The notes under the pieces are model-generated. The model was not told the DNA's origin. It ran no database searches and was given only the letters and a program-made list of their open reading frames with translations. The position numbers were made by a program, and so were the translations under genes. From Steinernema hermaphroditum (taxonomy: Eukaryota > Nematoda > Chromadorea > Rhabditida > Steinernematidae), in assembly GCA_030435675.1 (NCBI GenBank), contig JAUCMV010000014.1, positions 1 through 60,131 on the forward strand: DNA of 60,131 nucleotides, in the 5' to 3' direction. The first letter of the stretch is position 1. Each line of letters starts with the position of its first letter. Positions 12,593-25,350 of the stretch are shown in pieces.

Positions 12593-12975
12593 GAGGGGTC
12601 AGATGCATAACTCTTTGTATGAACAAGGCCCTAACTGTCTCGAATTGAAAGTTTTGCAGGAAACTAAGATAGTCCACAGTAATCCCAACGGGAATAGGCG
12701 CGTTCGATCAGGCTCGTGCAGTTCTACAAGATCCAATCATAAAAAAATTGGAGCAGGAGGGGTCAGATGCATAACTCTTTGTATGAACAAGGCCCTAACT
12801 GTCTCGAATTGAAAGTTTTGCAGGAAACTAAGATAGTCCGCAGGAAATCCAACGAGAGTAGGCGCGTTCGATCAGGCTCGTGCAGTTCTACAAGATCCAA
12901 TCATAAAAATGCTATGGTACTTTGGAGCAGGAGGGTCAGATGCAGAACTCTTTGTATGAACAAGGCCCTATCTGT

Positions 12976-12992
12976 CTCGAATTCAAAAGTTT
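12976..12992 (+). repeat. Private C insertion at a monomer junction
   Basis: The normally invariant junction 'ctcgaattgaaag' reads 'ctcgaattcaaaag' here, gaining one base and creating a GAATTC site. It shifts the accidental open frame, so the longest open stretch in the window (12767-13483, 238 codons) passes through it. That frame is a repeat artefact and not a gene. Confidence 0.8.
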
Positions 12993-15137
12993 TGCAGGAA
13001 ACTAAGATAGTCCACAGGAATCCCAACGGGAATAGGCGCGTTCGATCAGGCTCGTGCAGTTCTACAAGATCCAATCATAAAAATTTGGAGCGGAGGGGTC
13101 AGATGCATAACTCTTTGTATGAACAAGGCCCTAACTGTCTCGAATTGAAAGTTTTGCAGGAAACTAAGATAGTCCACAGTAATCCCAACGGGAATAGGCG
13201 CGTTCGATCAGGCTCGTGCAGTTCTACAAGATCCAATCATAAAAAATTGGAGCGGAGGGGTCAGATGCATAACTCTTTGTATGAACAAGGCCCTAACTGT
13301 CTCGAATTGAAAGTTTTGCAGGAAACTAAGATAGTCCACAGTAATCCCAACGGGAATAGGCGCGTTCGATCAGGCTCGTGCAGTTCTACAAGATCCAATC
13401 ATAAAAATGCTATGGTACTTTGGAGCAGGAGGGTCAGATGCAGAACTCTTTGTATGAACAAGGCCCTATCTGTCTCGAATTGAAAGTTTTGCAGGAAACT
13501 AAGATAGTCCACAGGAATCCCAACGGGAATAGGCGCGTTCGATCAGGCTCGTGCAGTTCTACAAGATCCAATCATAAAAATGCTATGGTACTTTGGAGCA
13601 GGATGGTCAGATGCAGAGCTTTTGGTATGAGCAAGGGCCCTGCTGTCTCGAATTGAAAGTTTTGCAGGAAACTAAGATAGTCCACAGGAAATCCAACGAG
13701 AGTAGGCGCGTTCGATCAGGCTCGTGCAGTTCTACAAGATCCAATCATAAAAATGCTATGGTACTTTGGAGCAGGAGGGTCAGATGCAGAACTCTTTGTA
13801 TGAACAAGGCCCTATCTGTCTCGAATTGAAAGTTTTGCAGGAAACTAAGATAGTCCGCAGGAAATCCAACGAGAGTAGGCGCGTTCGATCAGGCTCGTGC
13901 AGTTCTACAAGATCCAATCATAAAAATGATATGGTACTTTGGAGCAGGAGGGTCAGATGCAGAGCTTTTGGTATGAGCAAGGGCCCTGCTGTCTCGAATT
14001 GAAAGTTTTGCAGGAAACTAAGATAGTCCACAGGAAATCCAACGAGAGTAGGCGCGTTCGATCAGGCTCGTGCAGTTCTACAAGATCCAATCATAAAAAT
14101 TGGAGCGGAGGGGTCAGATGCATAACTCTTTGTATGAACAAGGCCCTAACTGTCTCGAATTGAAAGTTTTGCAGGAAACTAAGATAGTCCACAGTAATCC
14201 CAACGGGAATAGGCGCGTTCGATCAGGCTCGTGCAGTTCTACAAGATCCAATCATAAAAATGCTATGGTACTTTGGAGCAGGAGGGTCAGATGCAGAACT
14301 CTTTGTATGAACAAGGCCCTATCTGTCTCGAATTGAAAGTTTTGCAGGAAACTAAGATAGTCCACAGGAATCCCAACGGGAATAGGCGCGTTCGATCAGG
14401 CTCGTGCAGTTCTACAAGATCCAATCATAAAAATGCTATGGTACTTTGGAGCAGGATGGTCAGATGCAGAGCTTTTGGTATGAGCAAGGGCCCTGCTGTC
14501 TCGAATTGAAAGTTTTGCAGGAAACTAAGATAGTCCACAGGAAATCCAACGAGAGTAGGCGCGTTCGATCAGGCTCGTGCAGTTCTACAAGATCCAATCA
14601 TAAAAATGCTATGGTACTTTGGAGCAGGAGGGTCAGATGCAGAGCTTTTGGTATGAGCAAGGGCCCTGCTGTCTCGAATTGAAAGTTTTGCAGGAAACTA
14701 AGATAGTACGCAGGAAATCCAACGAGAGTAGGCGCGTTCGATCAGGCTCGTGCTGTTCTACAAGATCCAATCATAAAAATGATATGGTACTTTGGAGCAG
14801 GAGGGTCAGATGCAGAGCTTTTGGTATGAGCAAGGGCCCTGCTGTCTCGAATTGAAAGTTTTGCAGGAAACTAAGATAGTACGCAGGAAATCCAACGAGA
14901 GTAGGCGCGTTCGATCAGGCTCGTGCTGTTCTACAAGATCCAATCATAAAAATGATATGGTACTTTGGAGCAGGAGGGTCAGATGCAGAGCTTTTGGTAT
15001 GAGCAAGGGCCCTGCTGTCTCGAATTGAAAGTTTTGCAGGAAACTAAGATAGTCCACAGTAATCCCAACGGGAATAGGCGCGTTCGATCAGGCTCGTGCA
15101 GTTCTACAAGATCCAATCATAAAAATGATATGGTACT

Positions 15138-16336
15138 TTGGAGCAGGAGGGTCAGATGCAGAGCTTTTGGTATGAGCAAGGGCCCTGCTGTCTCGAATTG
15201 AAAGTTTTGCAGGAAACTAAGATAGTCCACAGTAATCCCAACGGGAATAGGCGCGTTCGATCAGGATCGTGCAGTTCTATAAGATCCAATCATAAAAATT
15301 GGAGCGGAGGGGTCAGATGCATAACTCTTTGTATGAGCAAGGGCCCTGCTGTCTCGAATTGAAAGTTTTGCAGGAAACTAAGATAGTCCGCAGGAAATCC
15401 AACGAGAGTAGGCGCGTTCGATCAGGCTCGTGCAGTTCTACAAGATCCAATCATAAAAATGATATGGTACTTTGGAGCAGGAGGGTCAGATGCAGAGCTT
15501 TTGGTATGAGCAAGGGCCCTGCTGTCTCGAATTTAAAGTTTTGCAGGAAACTAAGATAGTCCGCAGGAAATCCAACGAGAGTAGGCGCGTTCGATCAGGC
15601 TCGTGCAGTTCTACAAGATGCAATCATAAAAATGATATGGTACTTTGGAGCAGGAGGGTCAGATGCAGAGCTTTTGGTATGAGCAAGGGCCCTGCTGTCT
15701 CGAATTGAAAGTTTTGCAGGAAACTAAGATAGTCCACAGTAATCCCAACGGGAATAGGCGCGTTCGATCAGGCTCGTGCAGTTCTACAAGATCCAATCAT
15801 AAAAATGATATGGTACTTTGGAGCAGGAGGGTCAGATGCAGAGCTTTTGGTATGAGCAAGGGCCCTGCTGTCTCGAATTGAAAGTTTTGCAGGAAACTAA
15901 GATAGTCCGCAGGAAATCCAACGAGAGTAGGCGCGTTCGATCAGGCTCGTGCAGTTCTACAAGATCCAGTCATAAAAATGATATGGTACTTTGGAGCAGG
16001 AGGGTCAGATGCAGAGCTTTTGGTATGAGCAAGGGCCCTGCTGTCTCGAATTGAAAGTTTTGCAGGAAACTAAGATAGTCCGCAGGAAATCCAACGAGAG
16101 TAGGCGCGTTCGATCAGGCTCGTGCAGTTCTACAAGATCCAATCATAAAAATGATATGGTACTTTGGAGCAGGAGGGTCAGATGCAGAGCTTTTGGTATG
16201 AGCAAGGGCCCTGCTGTCTCGAATTGAAAGTTTTGCAGGAAACTAAGATAGTCCGCAGGAAATCCAACGAGAGTAGGCGCGTTCGATCAGGCTCGTGCAG
16301 TTCTACAAGATCCAATCATAAAAATGATATGGTACT
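15138..16336 (+). repeat. 7-monomer higher-order repeat, unit 1 (1,199 bp)
   Basis: Seven monomers (six of 173 bp and one of 161 bp) are followed at once by a second near-identical unit. Internal landmarks are 'ggatcgtgcagttctataag', the short linker at 15,296-15,301, 'cgaatttaaag' near 15,530, and one 'ccagtcata' copy near 15,966. The only difference from unit 2 that I found is at 15,620 (g). Confidence 0.85.
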
Positions 16337-17535
16337 TTGGAGCAGGAGGGTCAGATGCAGAGCTTTTGGTATGAGCAAGGGCCCTGCTGTCTCGAATTGA
16401 AAGTTTTGCAGGAAACTAAGATAGTCCACAGTAATCCCAACGGGAATAGGCGCGTTCGATCAGGATCGTGCAGTTCTATAAGATCCAATCATAAAAATTG
16501 GAGCGGAGGGGTCAGATGCATAACTCTTTGTATGAGCAAGGGCCCTGCTGTCTCGAATTGAAAGTTTTGCAGGAAACTAAGATAGTCCGCAGGAAATCCA
16601 ACGAGAGTAGGCGCGTTCGATCAGGCTCGTGCAGTTCTACAAGATCCAATCATAAAAATGATATGGTACTTTGGAGCAGGAGGGTCAGATGCAGAGCTTT
16701 TGGTATGAGCAAGGGCCCTGCTGTCTCGAATTTAAAGTTTTGCAGGAAACTAAGATAGTCCGCAGGAAATCCAACGAGAGTAGGCGCGTTCGATCAGGCT
16801 CGTGCAGTTCTACAAGATTCAATCATAAAAATGATATGGTACTTTGGAGCAGGAGGGTCAGATGCAGAGCTTTTGGTATGAGCAAGGGCCCTGCTGTCTC
16901 GAATTGAAAGTTTTGCAGGAAACTAAGATAGTCCACAGTAATCCCAACGGGAATAGGCGCGTTCGATCAGGCTCGTGCAGTTCTACAAGATCCAATCATA
17001 AAAATGATATGGTACTTTGGAGCAGGAGGGTCAGATGCAGAGCTTTTGGTATGAGCAAGGGCCCTGCTGTCTCGAATTGAAAGTTTTGCAGGAAACTAAG
17101 ATAGTCCGCAGGAAATCCAACGAGAGTAGGCGCGTTCGATCAGGCTCGTGCAGTTCTACAAGATCCAGTCATAAAAATGATATGGTACTTTGGAGCAGGA
17201 GGGTCAGATGCAGAGCTTTTGGTATGAGCAAGGGCCCTGCTGTCTCGAATTGAAAGTTTTGCAGGAAACTAAGATAGTCCGCAGGAAATCCAACGAGAGT
17301 AGGCGCGTTCGATCAGGCTCGTGCAGTTCTACAAGATCCAATCATAAAAATGATATGGTACTTTGGAGCAGGAGGGTCAGATGCAGAGCTTTTGGTATGA
17401 GCAAGGGCCCTGCTGTCTCGAATTGAAAGTTTTGCAGGAAACTAAGATAGTCCGCAGGAAATCCAACGAGAGTAGGCGCGTTCGATCAGGCTCGTGCAGT
17501 TCTACAAGATCCAATCATAAAAATGATATGGTACT
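16337..17535 (+). repeat. 7-monomer higher-order repeat, unit 2 (1,199 bp)
   Basis: Tandem copy of 15138-16336. At 16,819 it has t where unit 1 has g at the equivalent position (15,620); the usual base is c. After 17,535 the unit does not start again, since V1 switches to 'ccacaggaaatcc', so the period is present only twice here. Confidence 0.85.
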
Positions 17536-17599
17536 TTGGAGCAGGAGGGTCAGATGCAGAGCTTTTGGTATGAGCAAGGGCCCTGCTGTCTCGAATTGA

Positions 17600-20160
17600 A
17601 AGTTTTGCAGGAAACTAAGATAGTCCACAGGAAATCCAACGAGAGTAGGCGCGTTCGATCAGGCTCGTGCAGTTCTACAAGATCCAATCATAAAAATGCT
17701 ATGGTACTTTGGAGCAGGAGGGTCAGATGCAGAACTCTTTGTATGAACAAGGCCCTATCTGTCTCGAATTGAAAGTTTTGCAGGAAACTAAGATAGTCCA
17801 CAGGAATCCCAACGGGAATAGGCGCGTTCGATCAGGCTCGTGCAGTTCTACAAGATCCAATCATAAAAATGCTATGGTACTTTGGAGCAGGATGGTCAGA
17901 TGCAGAGCTTTTGGTATGAGCAAGGGCCCTGCTGTCTCGAATTGAAAGTTTTGCAGGAAACTAAGATAGTCCACAGGAAATCCAACGAGAGTAGGCGCGT
18001 TCGATCAGGCTCGTGCAGTTCTACAAGATCCAATCATAAAAATGCTATGGTACTTTGGAGCAGGAGGGTCAGATGCAGAACTCTTTGTATGAACAAGGCC
18101 CTATCTGTCTCGAATTGAAAGTTTTGCAGGAAACTAAGATAGTCCACAGGAATCCCAACGGGAATAGGCGCGTTCGATCAGGCTCGTGCAGTTCTACAAG
18201 ATCCAATCATAAAAATTGGAGCGGAGGGGTCAGATGCATAACTCTTTGTATGAACAAGGCCCTAACTGTCTCGAATTGAAAGTTTTGCAGGAAACTAAGA
18301 TAGTCCACAGTAATCCCAACGGGAATAGGCGCGTTCGATCAGGCTCGTGCAGTTCTACAAGATCCAATCATAAAAATGCTATGGTACTTTGGAGCAGGAT
18401 GGTCAGATGCAGAGCTTTTGGTATGAGCAAGGGCCCTGCTGTCTCGAATTGAAAGTTTTGCAGGAAACTAAGATAGTCCACAGGAAATCCAACGAGAGTA
18501 GGCGCGTTCGATCAGGCTCGTGCAGTTCTACAAGATCCAATCATAAAAATGCTATGGTACTTTGGAGCAGGAGGGTCAGATGCAGAACTCTTTGTATGAA
18601 CAAGGCCCTATCTGTCTCGAATTGAAAGTTTTGCAGGAAACTAAGATAGTCCACAGGAAATCCAACGAGAGTAGGCGCGTTCGATCAGGCTCGTGCAGTT
18701 CTACAAGATCCAATCATAAAAATGCTATGGTACTTTGGAGCAGGATGGTCAGATGCAGAGCTTTTGGTATGAGCAAGGGCCCTGCTGTCTCGAATTGAAA
18801 GTTTTGCAGGAAACTAAGATAGTCCACAGGAAATCCAACGAGAGTAGGCGCGTTCGATCAGGCTCGTGCAGTTCTACAAGATCCAATCATAAAAATGCTA
18901 TGGTACTTTGGAGCAGGAGGGTCAGATGCAGAACTCTTTGTATGAACAAGGCCCTATCTGTCTCGAATTGAAAGTTTTGCAGGAAACTAAGATAGTCCAC
19001 AGGAAATCCAACGAGAGTAGGCGCGTTCGATCAGGCTCGTGCAGTTCTACAAGATCCAATCATAAAAATGCTATGGTACTTTGGAGCAGGAGGGTCAGAT
19101 GCAGAGCTTTTGGTATGAGCAAGGGCCCTGCTGTCTCGAATTGAAAGTTTTGCAGGAAACTAAGATAGTCCGCAGGAAATCCAACGAGAGTAGGCGCGTT
19201 CGATCAGGCTCGTGCAGTTCTACAAGATCCAATCATAAAAATTGGAGCGGAGGGGTCAGATGCATAACTCTTTGTATGAACAAGGCCCTAACTGTCTCGA
19301 ATTGAAAGTTTTGCAGGAAACTAAGATAGTCCACAGTAATCCCAACGGGAATAGGCGCGTTCGATCAGGCTCGTGCAGTTCTACAAGATCCAATCATAAA
19401 AATGCTATGGTACTTTGGAGCAGGAGGGTCAGATGCAGAACTCTTTGTATGAACAAGGCCCTATCTGTCTCGAATTGAAAGTTTTGCAGGAAACTAAGAT
19501 AGTCCACAGGAATCCCAACGGGAATAGGCGCGTTCGATCAGGCTCGTGCAGTTCTACAAGATCCAATCATAAAAATGCTATGGTACTTTGGAGCAGGATG
19601 GTCAGATGCAGAGCTTTTGGTATGAGCAAGGGCCCTGCTGTCTCGAATTGAAAGTTTTGCAGGAAACTAAGATAGTCCACAGGAAATCCAACGAGAGTAG
19701 GCGCGTTCGATCAGGCTCGTGCAGTTCTACAAGATCCAATCATAAAAATTATGTTTGGAGCGGAGGGGTCAGATGCATAACTCTTTGTATGAACAAGGCC
19801 CTAACTGTCTCGAATTGAAAGTTTTGCAGGAAACTAAGATAGTCCACAGTAATCCCAACGGGAATAGGCGCGTTCGATCAGGCTCGTGCAGTTCTACAAG
19901 ATCCAATCATAAAAATGCTATGGTACTTTGGAGCAGGAGGGTCAGATGCAGAACTCTTTGTATGAACAAGGCCCTATCTGTCTCGAATTGAAAGTTTTGC
20001 AGGAAACTAAGATAGTCCACAGGAAATCCAACGGGAATAGGCGCGTTCGATCAGGCTCGTGCAGTTCTACAAGATCCAATCATAAAAATGCTATGGTACT
20101 TTGGAGCAGGAGGGTCAGATGCAGAGCTTTTGGTATGAGCAAGGGCCCTGCTGTCTCGAA
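17600..20160 (+). repeat. Array domain C: island of domain-A subtypes
   Basis: The 'atgctatgg' linker, 'gcaggatggtcag', 'gaactctttgtatgaac' and 'ccctatctg'/'ccctaactg' forms return between two 'atgatatgg'-rich regions. Short-linker monomers lie at about 18216, 19242 and 19755. Confidence 0.7.
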
Positions 20161-20590
20161 TTGAAAGTTTTGCAGGAAACTAAGATAGTCCACAGTAATC
20201 CCAACGGGAATAGGCGCGTTCGATCAGGATCGTGCAGTTCTATAAGATCCAATCATAAAAATGTATTTTGGAGCGGAGGGGTCAGATGCATAACTCTTTG
20301 TATGAGCAAGGGCCCTGCTGTCTCGAATTGAAAGTTTTGCAGGAAACTAAGATAGTCCGCAGGAAATCCAACGAGAGTAGGCGCGTTCGATCAGGCTCGT
20401 GCAGTTCTACAAGATCCAATCATAAAAATGATATGGTACTTTGGAGCAGGAGGGTCAGATGCAGAGCTTTTGGTATGAGCAAGGGCCCTGCTGTCTCGAA
20501 TTTAAAGTTTTGCAGGAAACTAAGATAGTCCGCAGGAAATCCAACGAGAGTAGGCGCGTTCGATCAGGCTCGTGCAGTTCTACAAGATCC
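18830..20590 (+). repeat. Segmental duplication, left copy (offset growing 6,205 to 6,229 bp)
   Basis: Monomer order from about 18,908 to 20,590 matches about 25,113-26,820. The offset increases in steps because three linkers that are short here (161, 167 and 167 bp spacing) are full or nearly full length in the right copy (174, 174 and 171). V1 types and the 'ggatcgtgcagttctataag' monomer agree between copies. Confidence 0.7.
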
Positions 20591-22060
20591 AATCATAAAA
20601 ATGCTATGGTACTTTGGAGCAGGAGGGTCAGATGCAGAGCTTTTGGTATGAGCAACGGCCCTGCTGTCTCGAATTGAAAGTTTTGCAGGAAACTAAGATA
20701 GTACGCAGGAAATCCAACGAGAGTAGGCGCGTTCGATCAGGCTTGTGCTGTTCTACAAGATCCAATCATAAAAATGATATGGTACTTTGGAGCAGGAGGG
20801 TCAGATGCAGAGCTTTTGGTATGAGCAAGGGCCCTGCTGTCTCGAATTGAAAGTTTTGCAGGAAACTAAGATAGTCCACAGTAATCCCAACGGGAATAGG
20901 CGCGTTCGATCAGGCTCGTGCAGTTCTACAAGATCCAATCATAAAAATGATATGGTACTTTGGAGCAGGAGGGTCAGATGCAGAGCTTTTGGTATGAGCA
21001 AGGGCCCTGCTGTCTCGAATTGAAAGTTTTGCAGGAAACTAAGATAGTCCACAGTAATCCCAACGGGAATAGGCGCGTTCGATCAGGCTCGTGCAGTTCT
21101 ACAAGATCCAATCATAAAAATGCTATGGTACTTTGGAGCAGGAGGGTCAGATGCAGAGCTTTTGGTATGAGCAAGGGCCCTGCTGTCTCGAATTGAAAGT
21201 TTTGCAGGAAACTAAGATAGTCCGCAGGAAATCCAACGAGAGTAGGCGCGTTCGATCAGGCTCGTGCAGTTCTACAAGATCCAATCTTAAAAATGATATG
21301 GTACTTTGGAGCAGGAGGGTCAGATGCAGAGCTTTTGGTATGAGCAAGGGCCCTGCTGTCTCGAATTTAAAGTTTTGCAGGAAACTAAGATAGTCCGCAG
21401 GAAATCCAACGAGAGTAGGCGCGTTCGATCAGGCTCGTGCAGTTCTACAAGATCCAATCATAAAAATGATATGGTACTTTGGAGCAGGAGGGTCAGATGC
21501 AGAGCTTTTGGTATGAGCACGGGCCCTGCTGTCTCGAATTGAAAGTTTTGCAGGAAACTAAGATAGTCCGCAGGAAATCCAACGAGAGTAGGCGCGTTCG
21601 ATCAGGCTCGTGCAGTTCTACAAGATCCAATCATAAAAATGCTATGGTACTTTGGAGCAGGATGGTCAGATGCAGAGCTTTTGGTATGAGCAAGGGCCCT
21701 GCTGTCTCGAATTGAAAGTTTTGCAGGAAACTAAGATAGTCCACAGGAAATCCAACGAGAGTAGGCGCGTTCGATCAGGCTCGTGCAGTTCTACAAGATC
21801 CAATCATAAAAATGCTATGGTACTTTGGAGCAGGAGGGTCAGATGCAGAACTCTTTGTATGAACAAGGCCCTATCTGTCTCGAATTGAAAGTTTTGCAGG
21901 AAACTAAGATAGTCCACAGGAAATCCAACGAGAGTAGGCGCGTTCGATCAGGCTCGTGCAGTTCTACAAGATCCAATCATAAAAATGCTATGGTACTTTG
22001 GAGCAGGAGGGTCAGATGCAGAGCTTTTGGTATGAGCAAGGGCCCTGCTGTCTCGAATTT
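20560..22060 (+). repeat. Segmental duplication, copy 1 (offset 3,288 bp)
   Basis: About nine monomers match 23,850-25,350. Shared rare variants are 'gagcaacggccc', 'agtacgcagg', 'ggcttgtgctg', 'ccaatcttaaaaatg' and 'gagcacgggccc'. One difference I noticed is 'ggatggtcag' here (about 21,662) against 'ggagggtcag' in the other copy. Confidence 0.75.
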
Positions 22061-23849
22061 AAAGTTTTGCAGGAAACTAAGATAGTCCGCAGGAAATCCA
22101 ACGAGAGTAGGCGCGTTCGATCAGGCTCGTGCAGTTCTACAAGATCCAATCATAAAAATGATATGGTACTTTGGAGCAGGAGGGTCAGATGCAGAGCTTT
22201 TGGTATGAGCAAGGGCCCTGCTGTCTCGAATTGAAAGTTTTGCAGGAAACTAAGATAGTCCACAGTAATCCCAACGGGAATAGGCGCGTTCGATCAGGCT
22301 CGTGCAGTTCTACAAGATCCAATCATAAAAATGCTATGGTACTTTGGAGCAGGAGGGTCAGATGCAGAGCTTTTGGTATGAGCAACGGCCCTGCTGTCTC
22401 GAATTGAAAGTTTTGCAGGAAACTAAGATAGTACGCAGGAAATCCAACGAGAGTAGGCGCGTTCGATCAGGCTTGTGCTGTTCTACAAGATCCAATCATA
22501 AAAATGATATGGTACTTTGGAGCAGGAGGGTCAGATGCAGAGCTTTTGGTATGAGCAAGGGCCCTGCTGTCTCGAATTGAAAGTTTTGCAGGAAACTAAG
22601 ATAGTCCACAGTAATCCCAACGGGAATAGGCGCGTTCGATCAGGCTCGTGCAGTTCTACAAGATCCAATCATAAAAATGATATGGTACTTTGGAGCAGGA
22701 GGGTCAGATGCAGAGCTTTTGGTATGAGCAAGGGCCCTGCTGTCTCGAATTTAAAGTTTTGCAGGAAACTAAGATAGTCCGCAGGAAATCCAACGAGAGT
22801 AGGCGCGTTCGATCAGGCTCGTGCAGTTCTACAAGATCCAATCATAAAAATGATATGGTACTTTGGAGCAGGAGGGTCAGATGCAGAGCTTTTGGTATGA
22901 GCAAGGGCCCTGCTGTCTCGAATTTAAAGTTTTGCAGGAAACTAAGATAGTCCGCAGGAAATCCAACGAGAGTAGGCGCGTTCGATCAGGCTCGTGCAGT
23001 TCTACAAGATCCAATCATAAAAATGATATGGTACTTTGGAGCAGGAGGGTCAGATGCAGAGCTTTTGGTATGAGCAAGGGCCCTGCTGTCTCGAATTTAA
23101 AGTTTTGCAGGAAACTAAGATAGTCCGCAGGAAATCCAACGAGAGTAGGCGCGTTCGATCAGGCTCGTGCAGTTCTACAAGATCCAATCATAAAAATGAT
23201 ATGGTACTTTGGAGCAGGAGGGTCAGATGCAGAGCTTTTGGTATGAGCAAGGGCCCTGCTGTCTCGAATTTAAAGTTTTGCAGGAAACTAAGATAGTCCG
23301 CAGGAAATCCAACGAGAGTAGGCGCGTTCGATCAGGCTTGTGCTGTTCTACAAGATCCAATCATAAAAATGATATGGTACTTTGGAGCAGGAGGGGTCAG
23401 ATGCATAACTCTTTGTATGAGCAAGGGCCCTGCTGTCTCGAATTGAAAGTTTTGCAGGAAACTAAGATAGTCCGCAGGAAATCCAACGAGAGTAGGCGCG
23501 TTCGATCAGGCTCGTGCAGTTCTACAAGATCCAATCATAAAAATGATATGGTACTTTGGAGCAGGAGGGTCAGATGCAGAGCTTTTGGTATGAGCAAGGG
23601 CCCTGCTGTCTCGAATTTAAAGTTTTGCAGGAAACTAAGATAGTCCGCAGGAAATCCAACGAGAGTAGGCGCGTTCGATCAGGCTCGTGCAGTTCTACAA
23701 GATCCAATCATAAAAATGATATGGTACTTTGGAGCAGGAGGGTCAGATGCAGAGCTTTTGGTATGAGCAAGGGCCCTGCTGTCTCGAATTGAAAGTTTTG
23801 CAGGAAACTAAGATAGTCCACAGTAATCCCAACGGGAATAGGCGCGTTC

Positions 23850-25350
23850 GATCAGGCTCGTGCAGTTCTACAAGATCCAATCATAAAAATGCTATGGTAC
23901 TTTGGAGCAGGAGGGTCAGATGCAGAGCTTTTGGTATGAGCAACGGCCCTGCTGTCTCGAATTGAAAGTTTTGCAGGAAACTAAGATAGTACGCAGGAAA
24001 TCCAACGAGAGTAGGCGCGTTCGATCAGGCTTGTGCTGTTCTACAAGATCCAATCATAAAAATGATATGGTACTTTGGAGCAGGAGGGTCAGATGCAGAG
24101 CTTTTGGTATGAGCAAGGGCCCTGCTGTCTCGAATTGAAAGTTTTGCAGGAAACTAAGATAGTCCACAGTAATCCCAACGGGAATAGGCGCGTTCGATCA
24201 GGCTCGTGCAGTTCTACAAGATCCAATCATAAAAATGATATGGTACTTTGGAGCAGGAGGGTCAGATGCAGAGCTTTTGGTATGAGCAAGGGCCCTGCTG
24301 TCTCGAATTGAAAGTTTTGCAGGAAACTAAGATAGTCCACAGTAATCCCAACGGGAATAGGCGCGTTCGATCAGGCTCGTGCAGTTCTACAAGATCCAAT
24401 CATAAAAATGCTATGGTACTTTGGAGCAGGAGGGTCAGATGCAGAGCTTTTGGTATGAGCAAGGGCCCTGCTGTCTCGAATTGAAAGTTTTGCAGGAAAC
24501 TAAGATAGTCCGCAGGAAATCCAACGAGAGTAGGCGCGTTCGATCAGGCTCGTGCAGTTCTACAAGATCCAATCTTAAAAATGATATGGTACTTTGGAGC
24601 AGGAGGGTCAGATGCAGAGCTTTTGGTATGAGCAAGGGCCCTGCTGTCTCGAATTTAAAGTTTTGCAGGAAACTAAGATAGTCCGCAGGAAATCCAACGA
24701 GAGTAGGCGCGTTCGATCAGGCTCGTGCAGTTCTACAAGATCCAATCATAAAAATGATATGGTACTTTGGAGCAGGAGGGTCAGATGCAGAGCTTTTGGT
24801 ATGAGCACGGGCCCTGCTGTCTCGAATTGAAAGTTTTGCAGGAAACTAAGATAGTCCGCAGGAAATCCAACGAGAGTAGGCGCGTTCGATCAGGCTCGTG
24901 CAGTTCTACAAGATCCAATCATAAAAATGCTATGGTACTTTGGAGCAGGAGGGTCAGATGCAGAGCTTTTGGTATGAGCAAGGGCCCTGCTGTCTCGAAT
25001 TGAAAGTTTTGCAGGAAACTAAGATAGTCCACAGGAAATCCAACGAGAGTAGGCGCGTTCGATCAGGCTCGTGCAGTTCTACAAGATCCAATCATAAAAA
25101 TGCTATGGTACTTTGGAGCAGGAGGGTCAGATGCAGAACTCTTTGTATGAACAAGGCCCTATCTGTCTCGAATTGAAAGTTTTGCAGGAAACTAAGATAG
25201 TCCACAGGAAATCCAACGAGAGTAGGCGCGTTCGATCAGGCTCGTGCAGTTCTACAAGATCCAATCATAAAAATGCTATGGTACTTTGGAGCAGGAGGGT
25301 CAGATGCAGAGCTTTTGGTATGAGCAAGGGCCCTGCTGTCTCGAATTGAA
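23850..25350 (+). repeat. Segmental duplication, copy 2 (offset 3,288 bp)
   Basis: Partner of 20,560-22,060 with the same five rare variants in the same order. The part up to about 24,247 also pairs with 22,171-22,689 at an offset of 1,558 bp (nine monomers plus one base), so it belongs to at least two nested duplications. Confidence 0.75.

Larger units (their letters stand above)
1..13925 (+). repeat. Array domain A: irregular higher-order mosaic
   Basis: The main subtypes here are: (i) 'gcaggatggtcag' copies ending 'gggccctgctg'; (ii) 'gcaggagggtcag' copies with 'gaactctttgtatgaac' and 'aaggccctatctg'; (iii) 'gcaggagggtcag' with 'gagcttttggtatgagc'; and (iv) short-linker copies with 'gcggaggggtcag', 'gcataactc' and 'ccctaactg'. 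Subtype iv recurs at about 756, 2647, 4366, 6090, 7467, 8493 and 10730, so its spacing ranges from about 1.0 to 2.2 kb and no single higher-order period holds. The linker 'atgatatgg', common to the right, is absent until about 13,923. The 'ggatggtcag' marker is frequent here and last seen near 21,660. Confidence 0.8.
13926..17600 (+). repeat. Array domain B: 'atgatatgg' linker region with 7-mer higher-order repeat
   Basis: Nearly all monomers here have 'gcaggagggtcag', 'gagcttttggtatgagc' and 'gggccctgctg', and the linker changes from 'atgctatgg' to 'atgatatgg'. V1 alternates between 'ccgcaggaaatccaacg' and 'ccacagtaatcccaacg'. Two adjacent monomers near 14,707 and 14,880 carry the linked variants 'agtacgcagg' and 'ctcgtgctgttc'. 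Confidence 0.75.

Noticed and set aside
12767..13483. Longest open frame, 238 codons
   Set aside because: It arises only because short linkers and a one-base insertion at 12,976-12,992 keep several monomers in frame. It is made of four or five repeats of the same satellite peptide.
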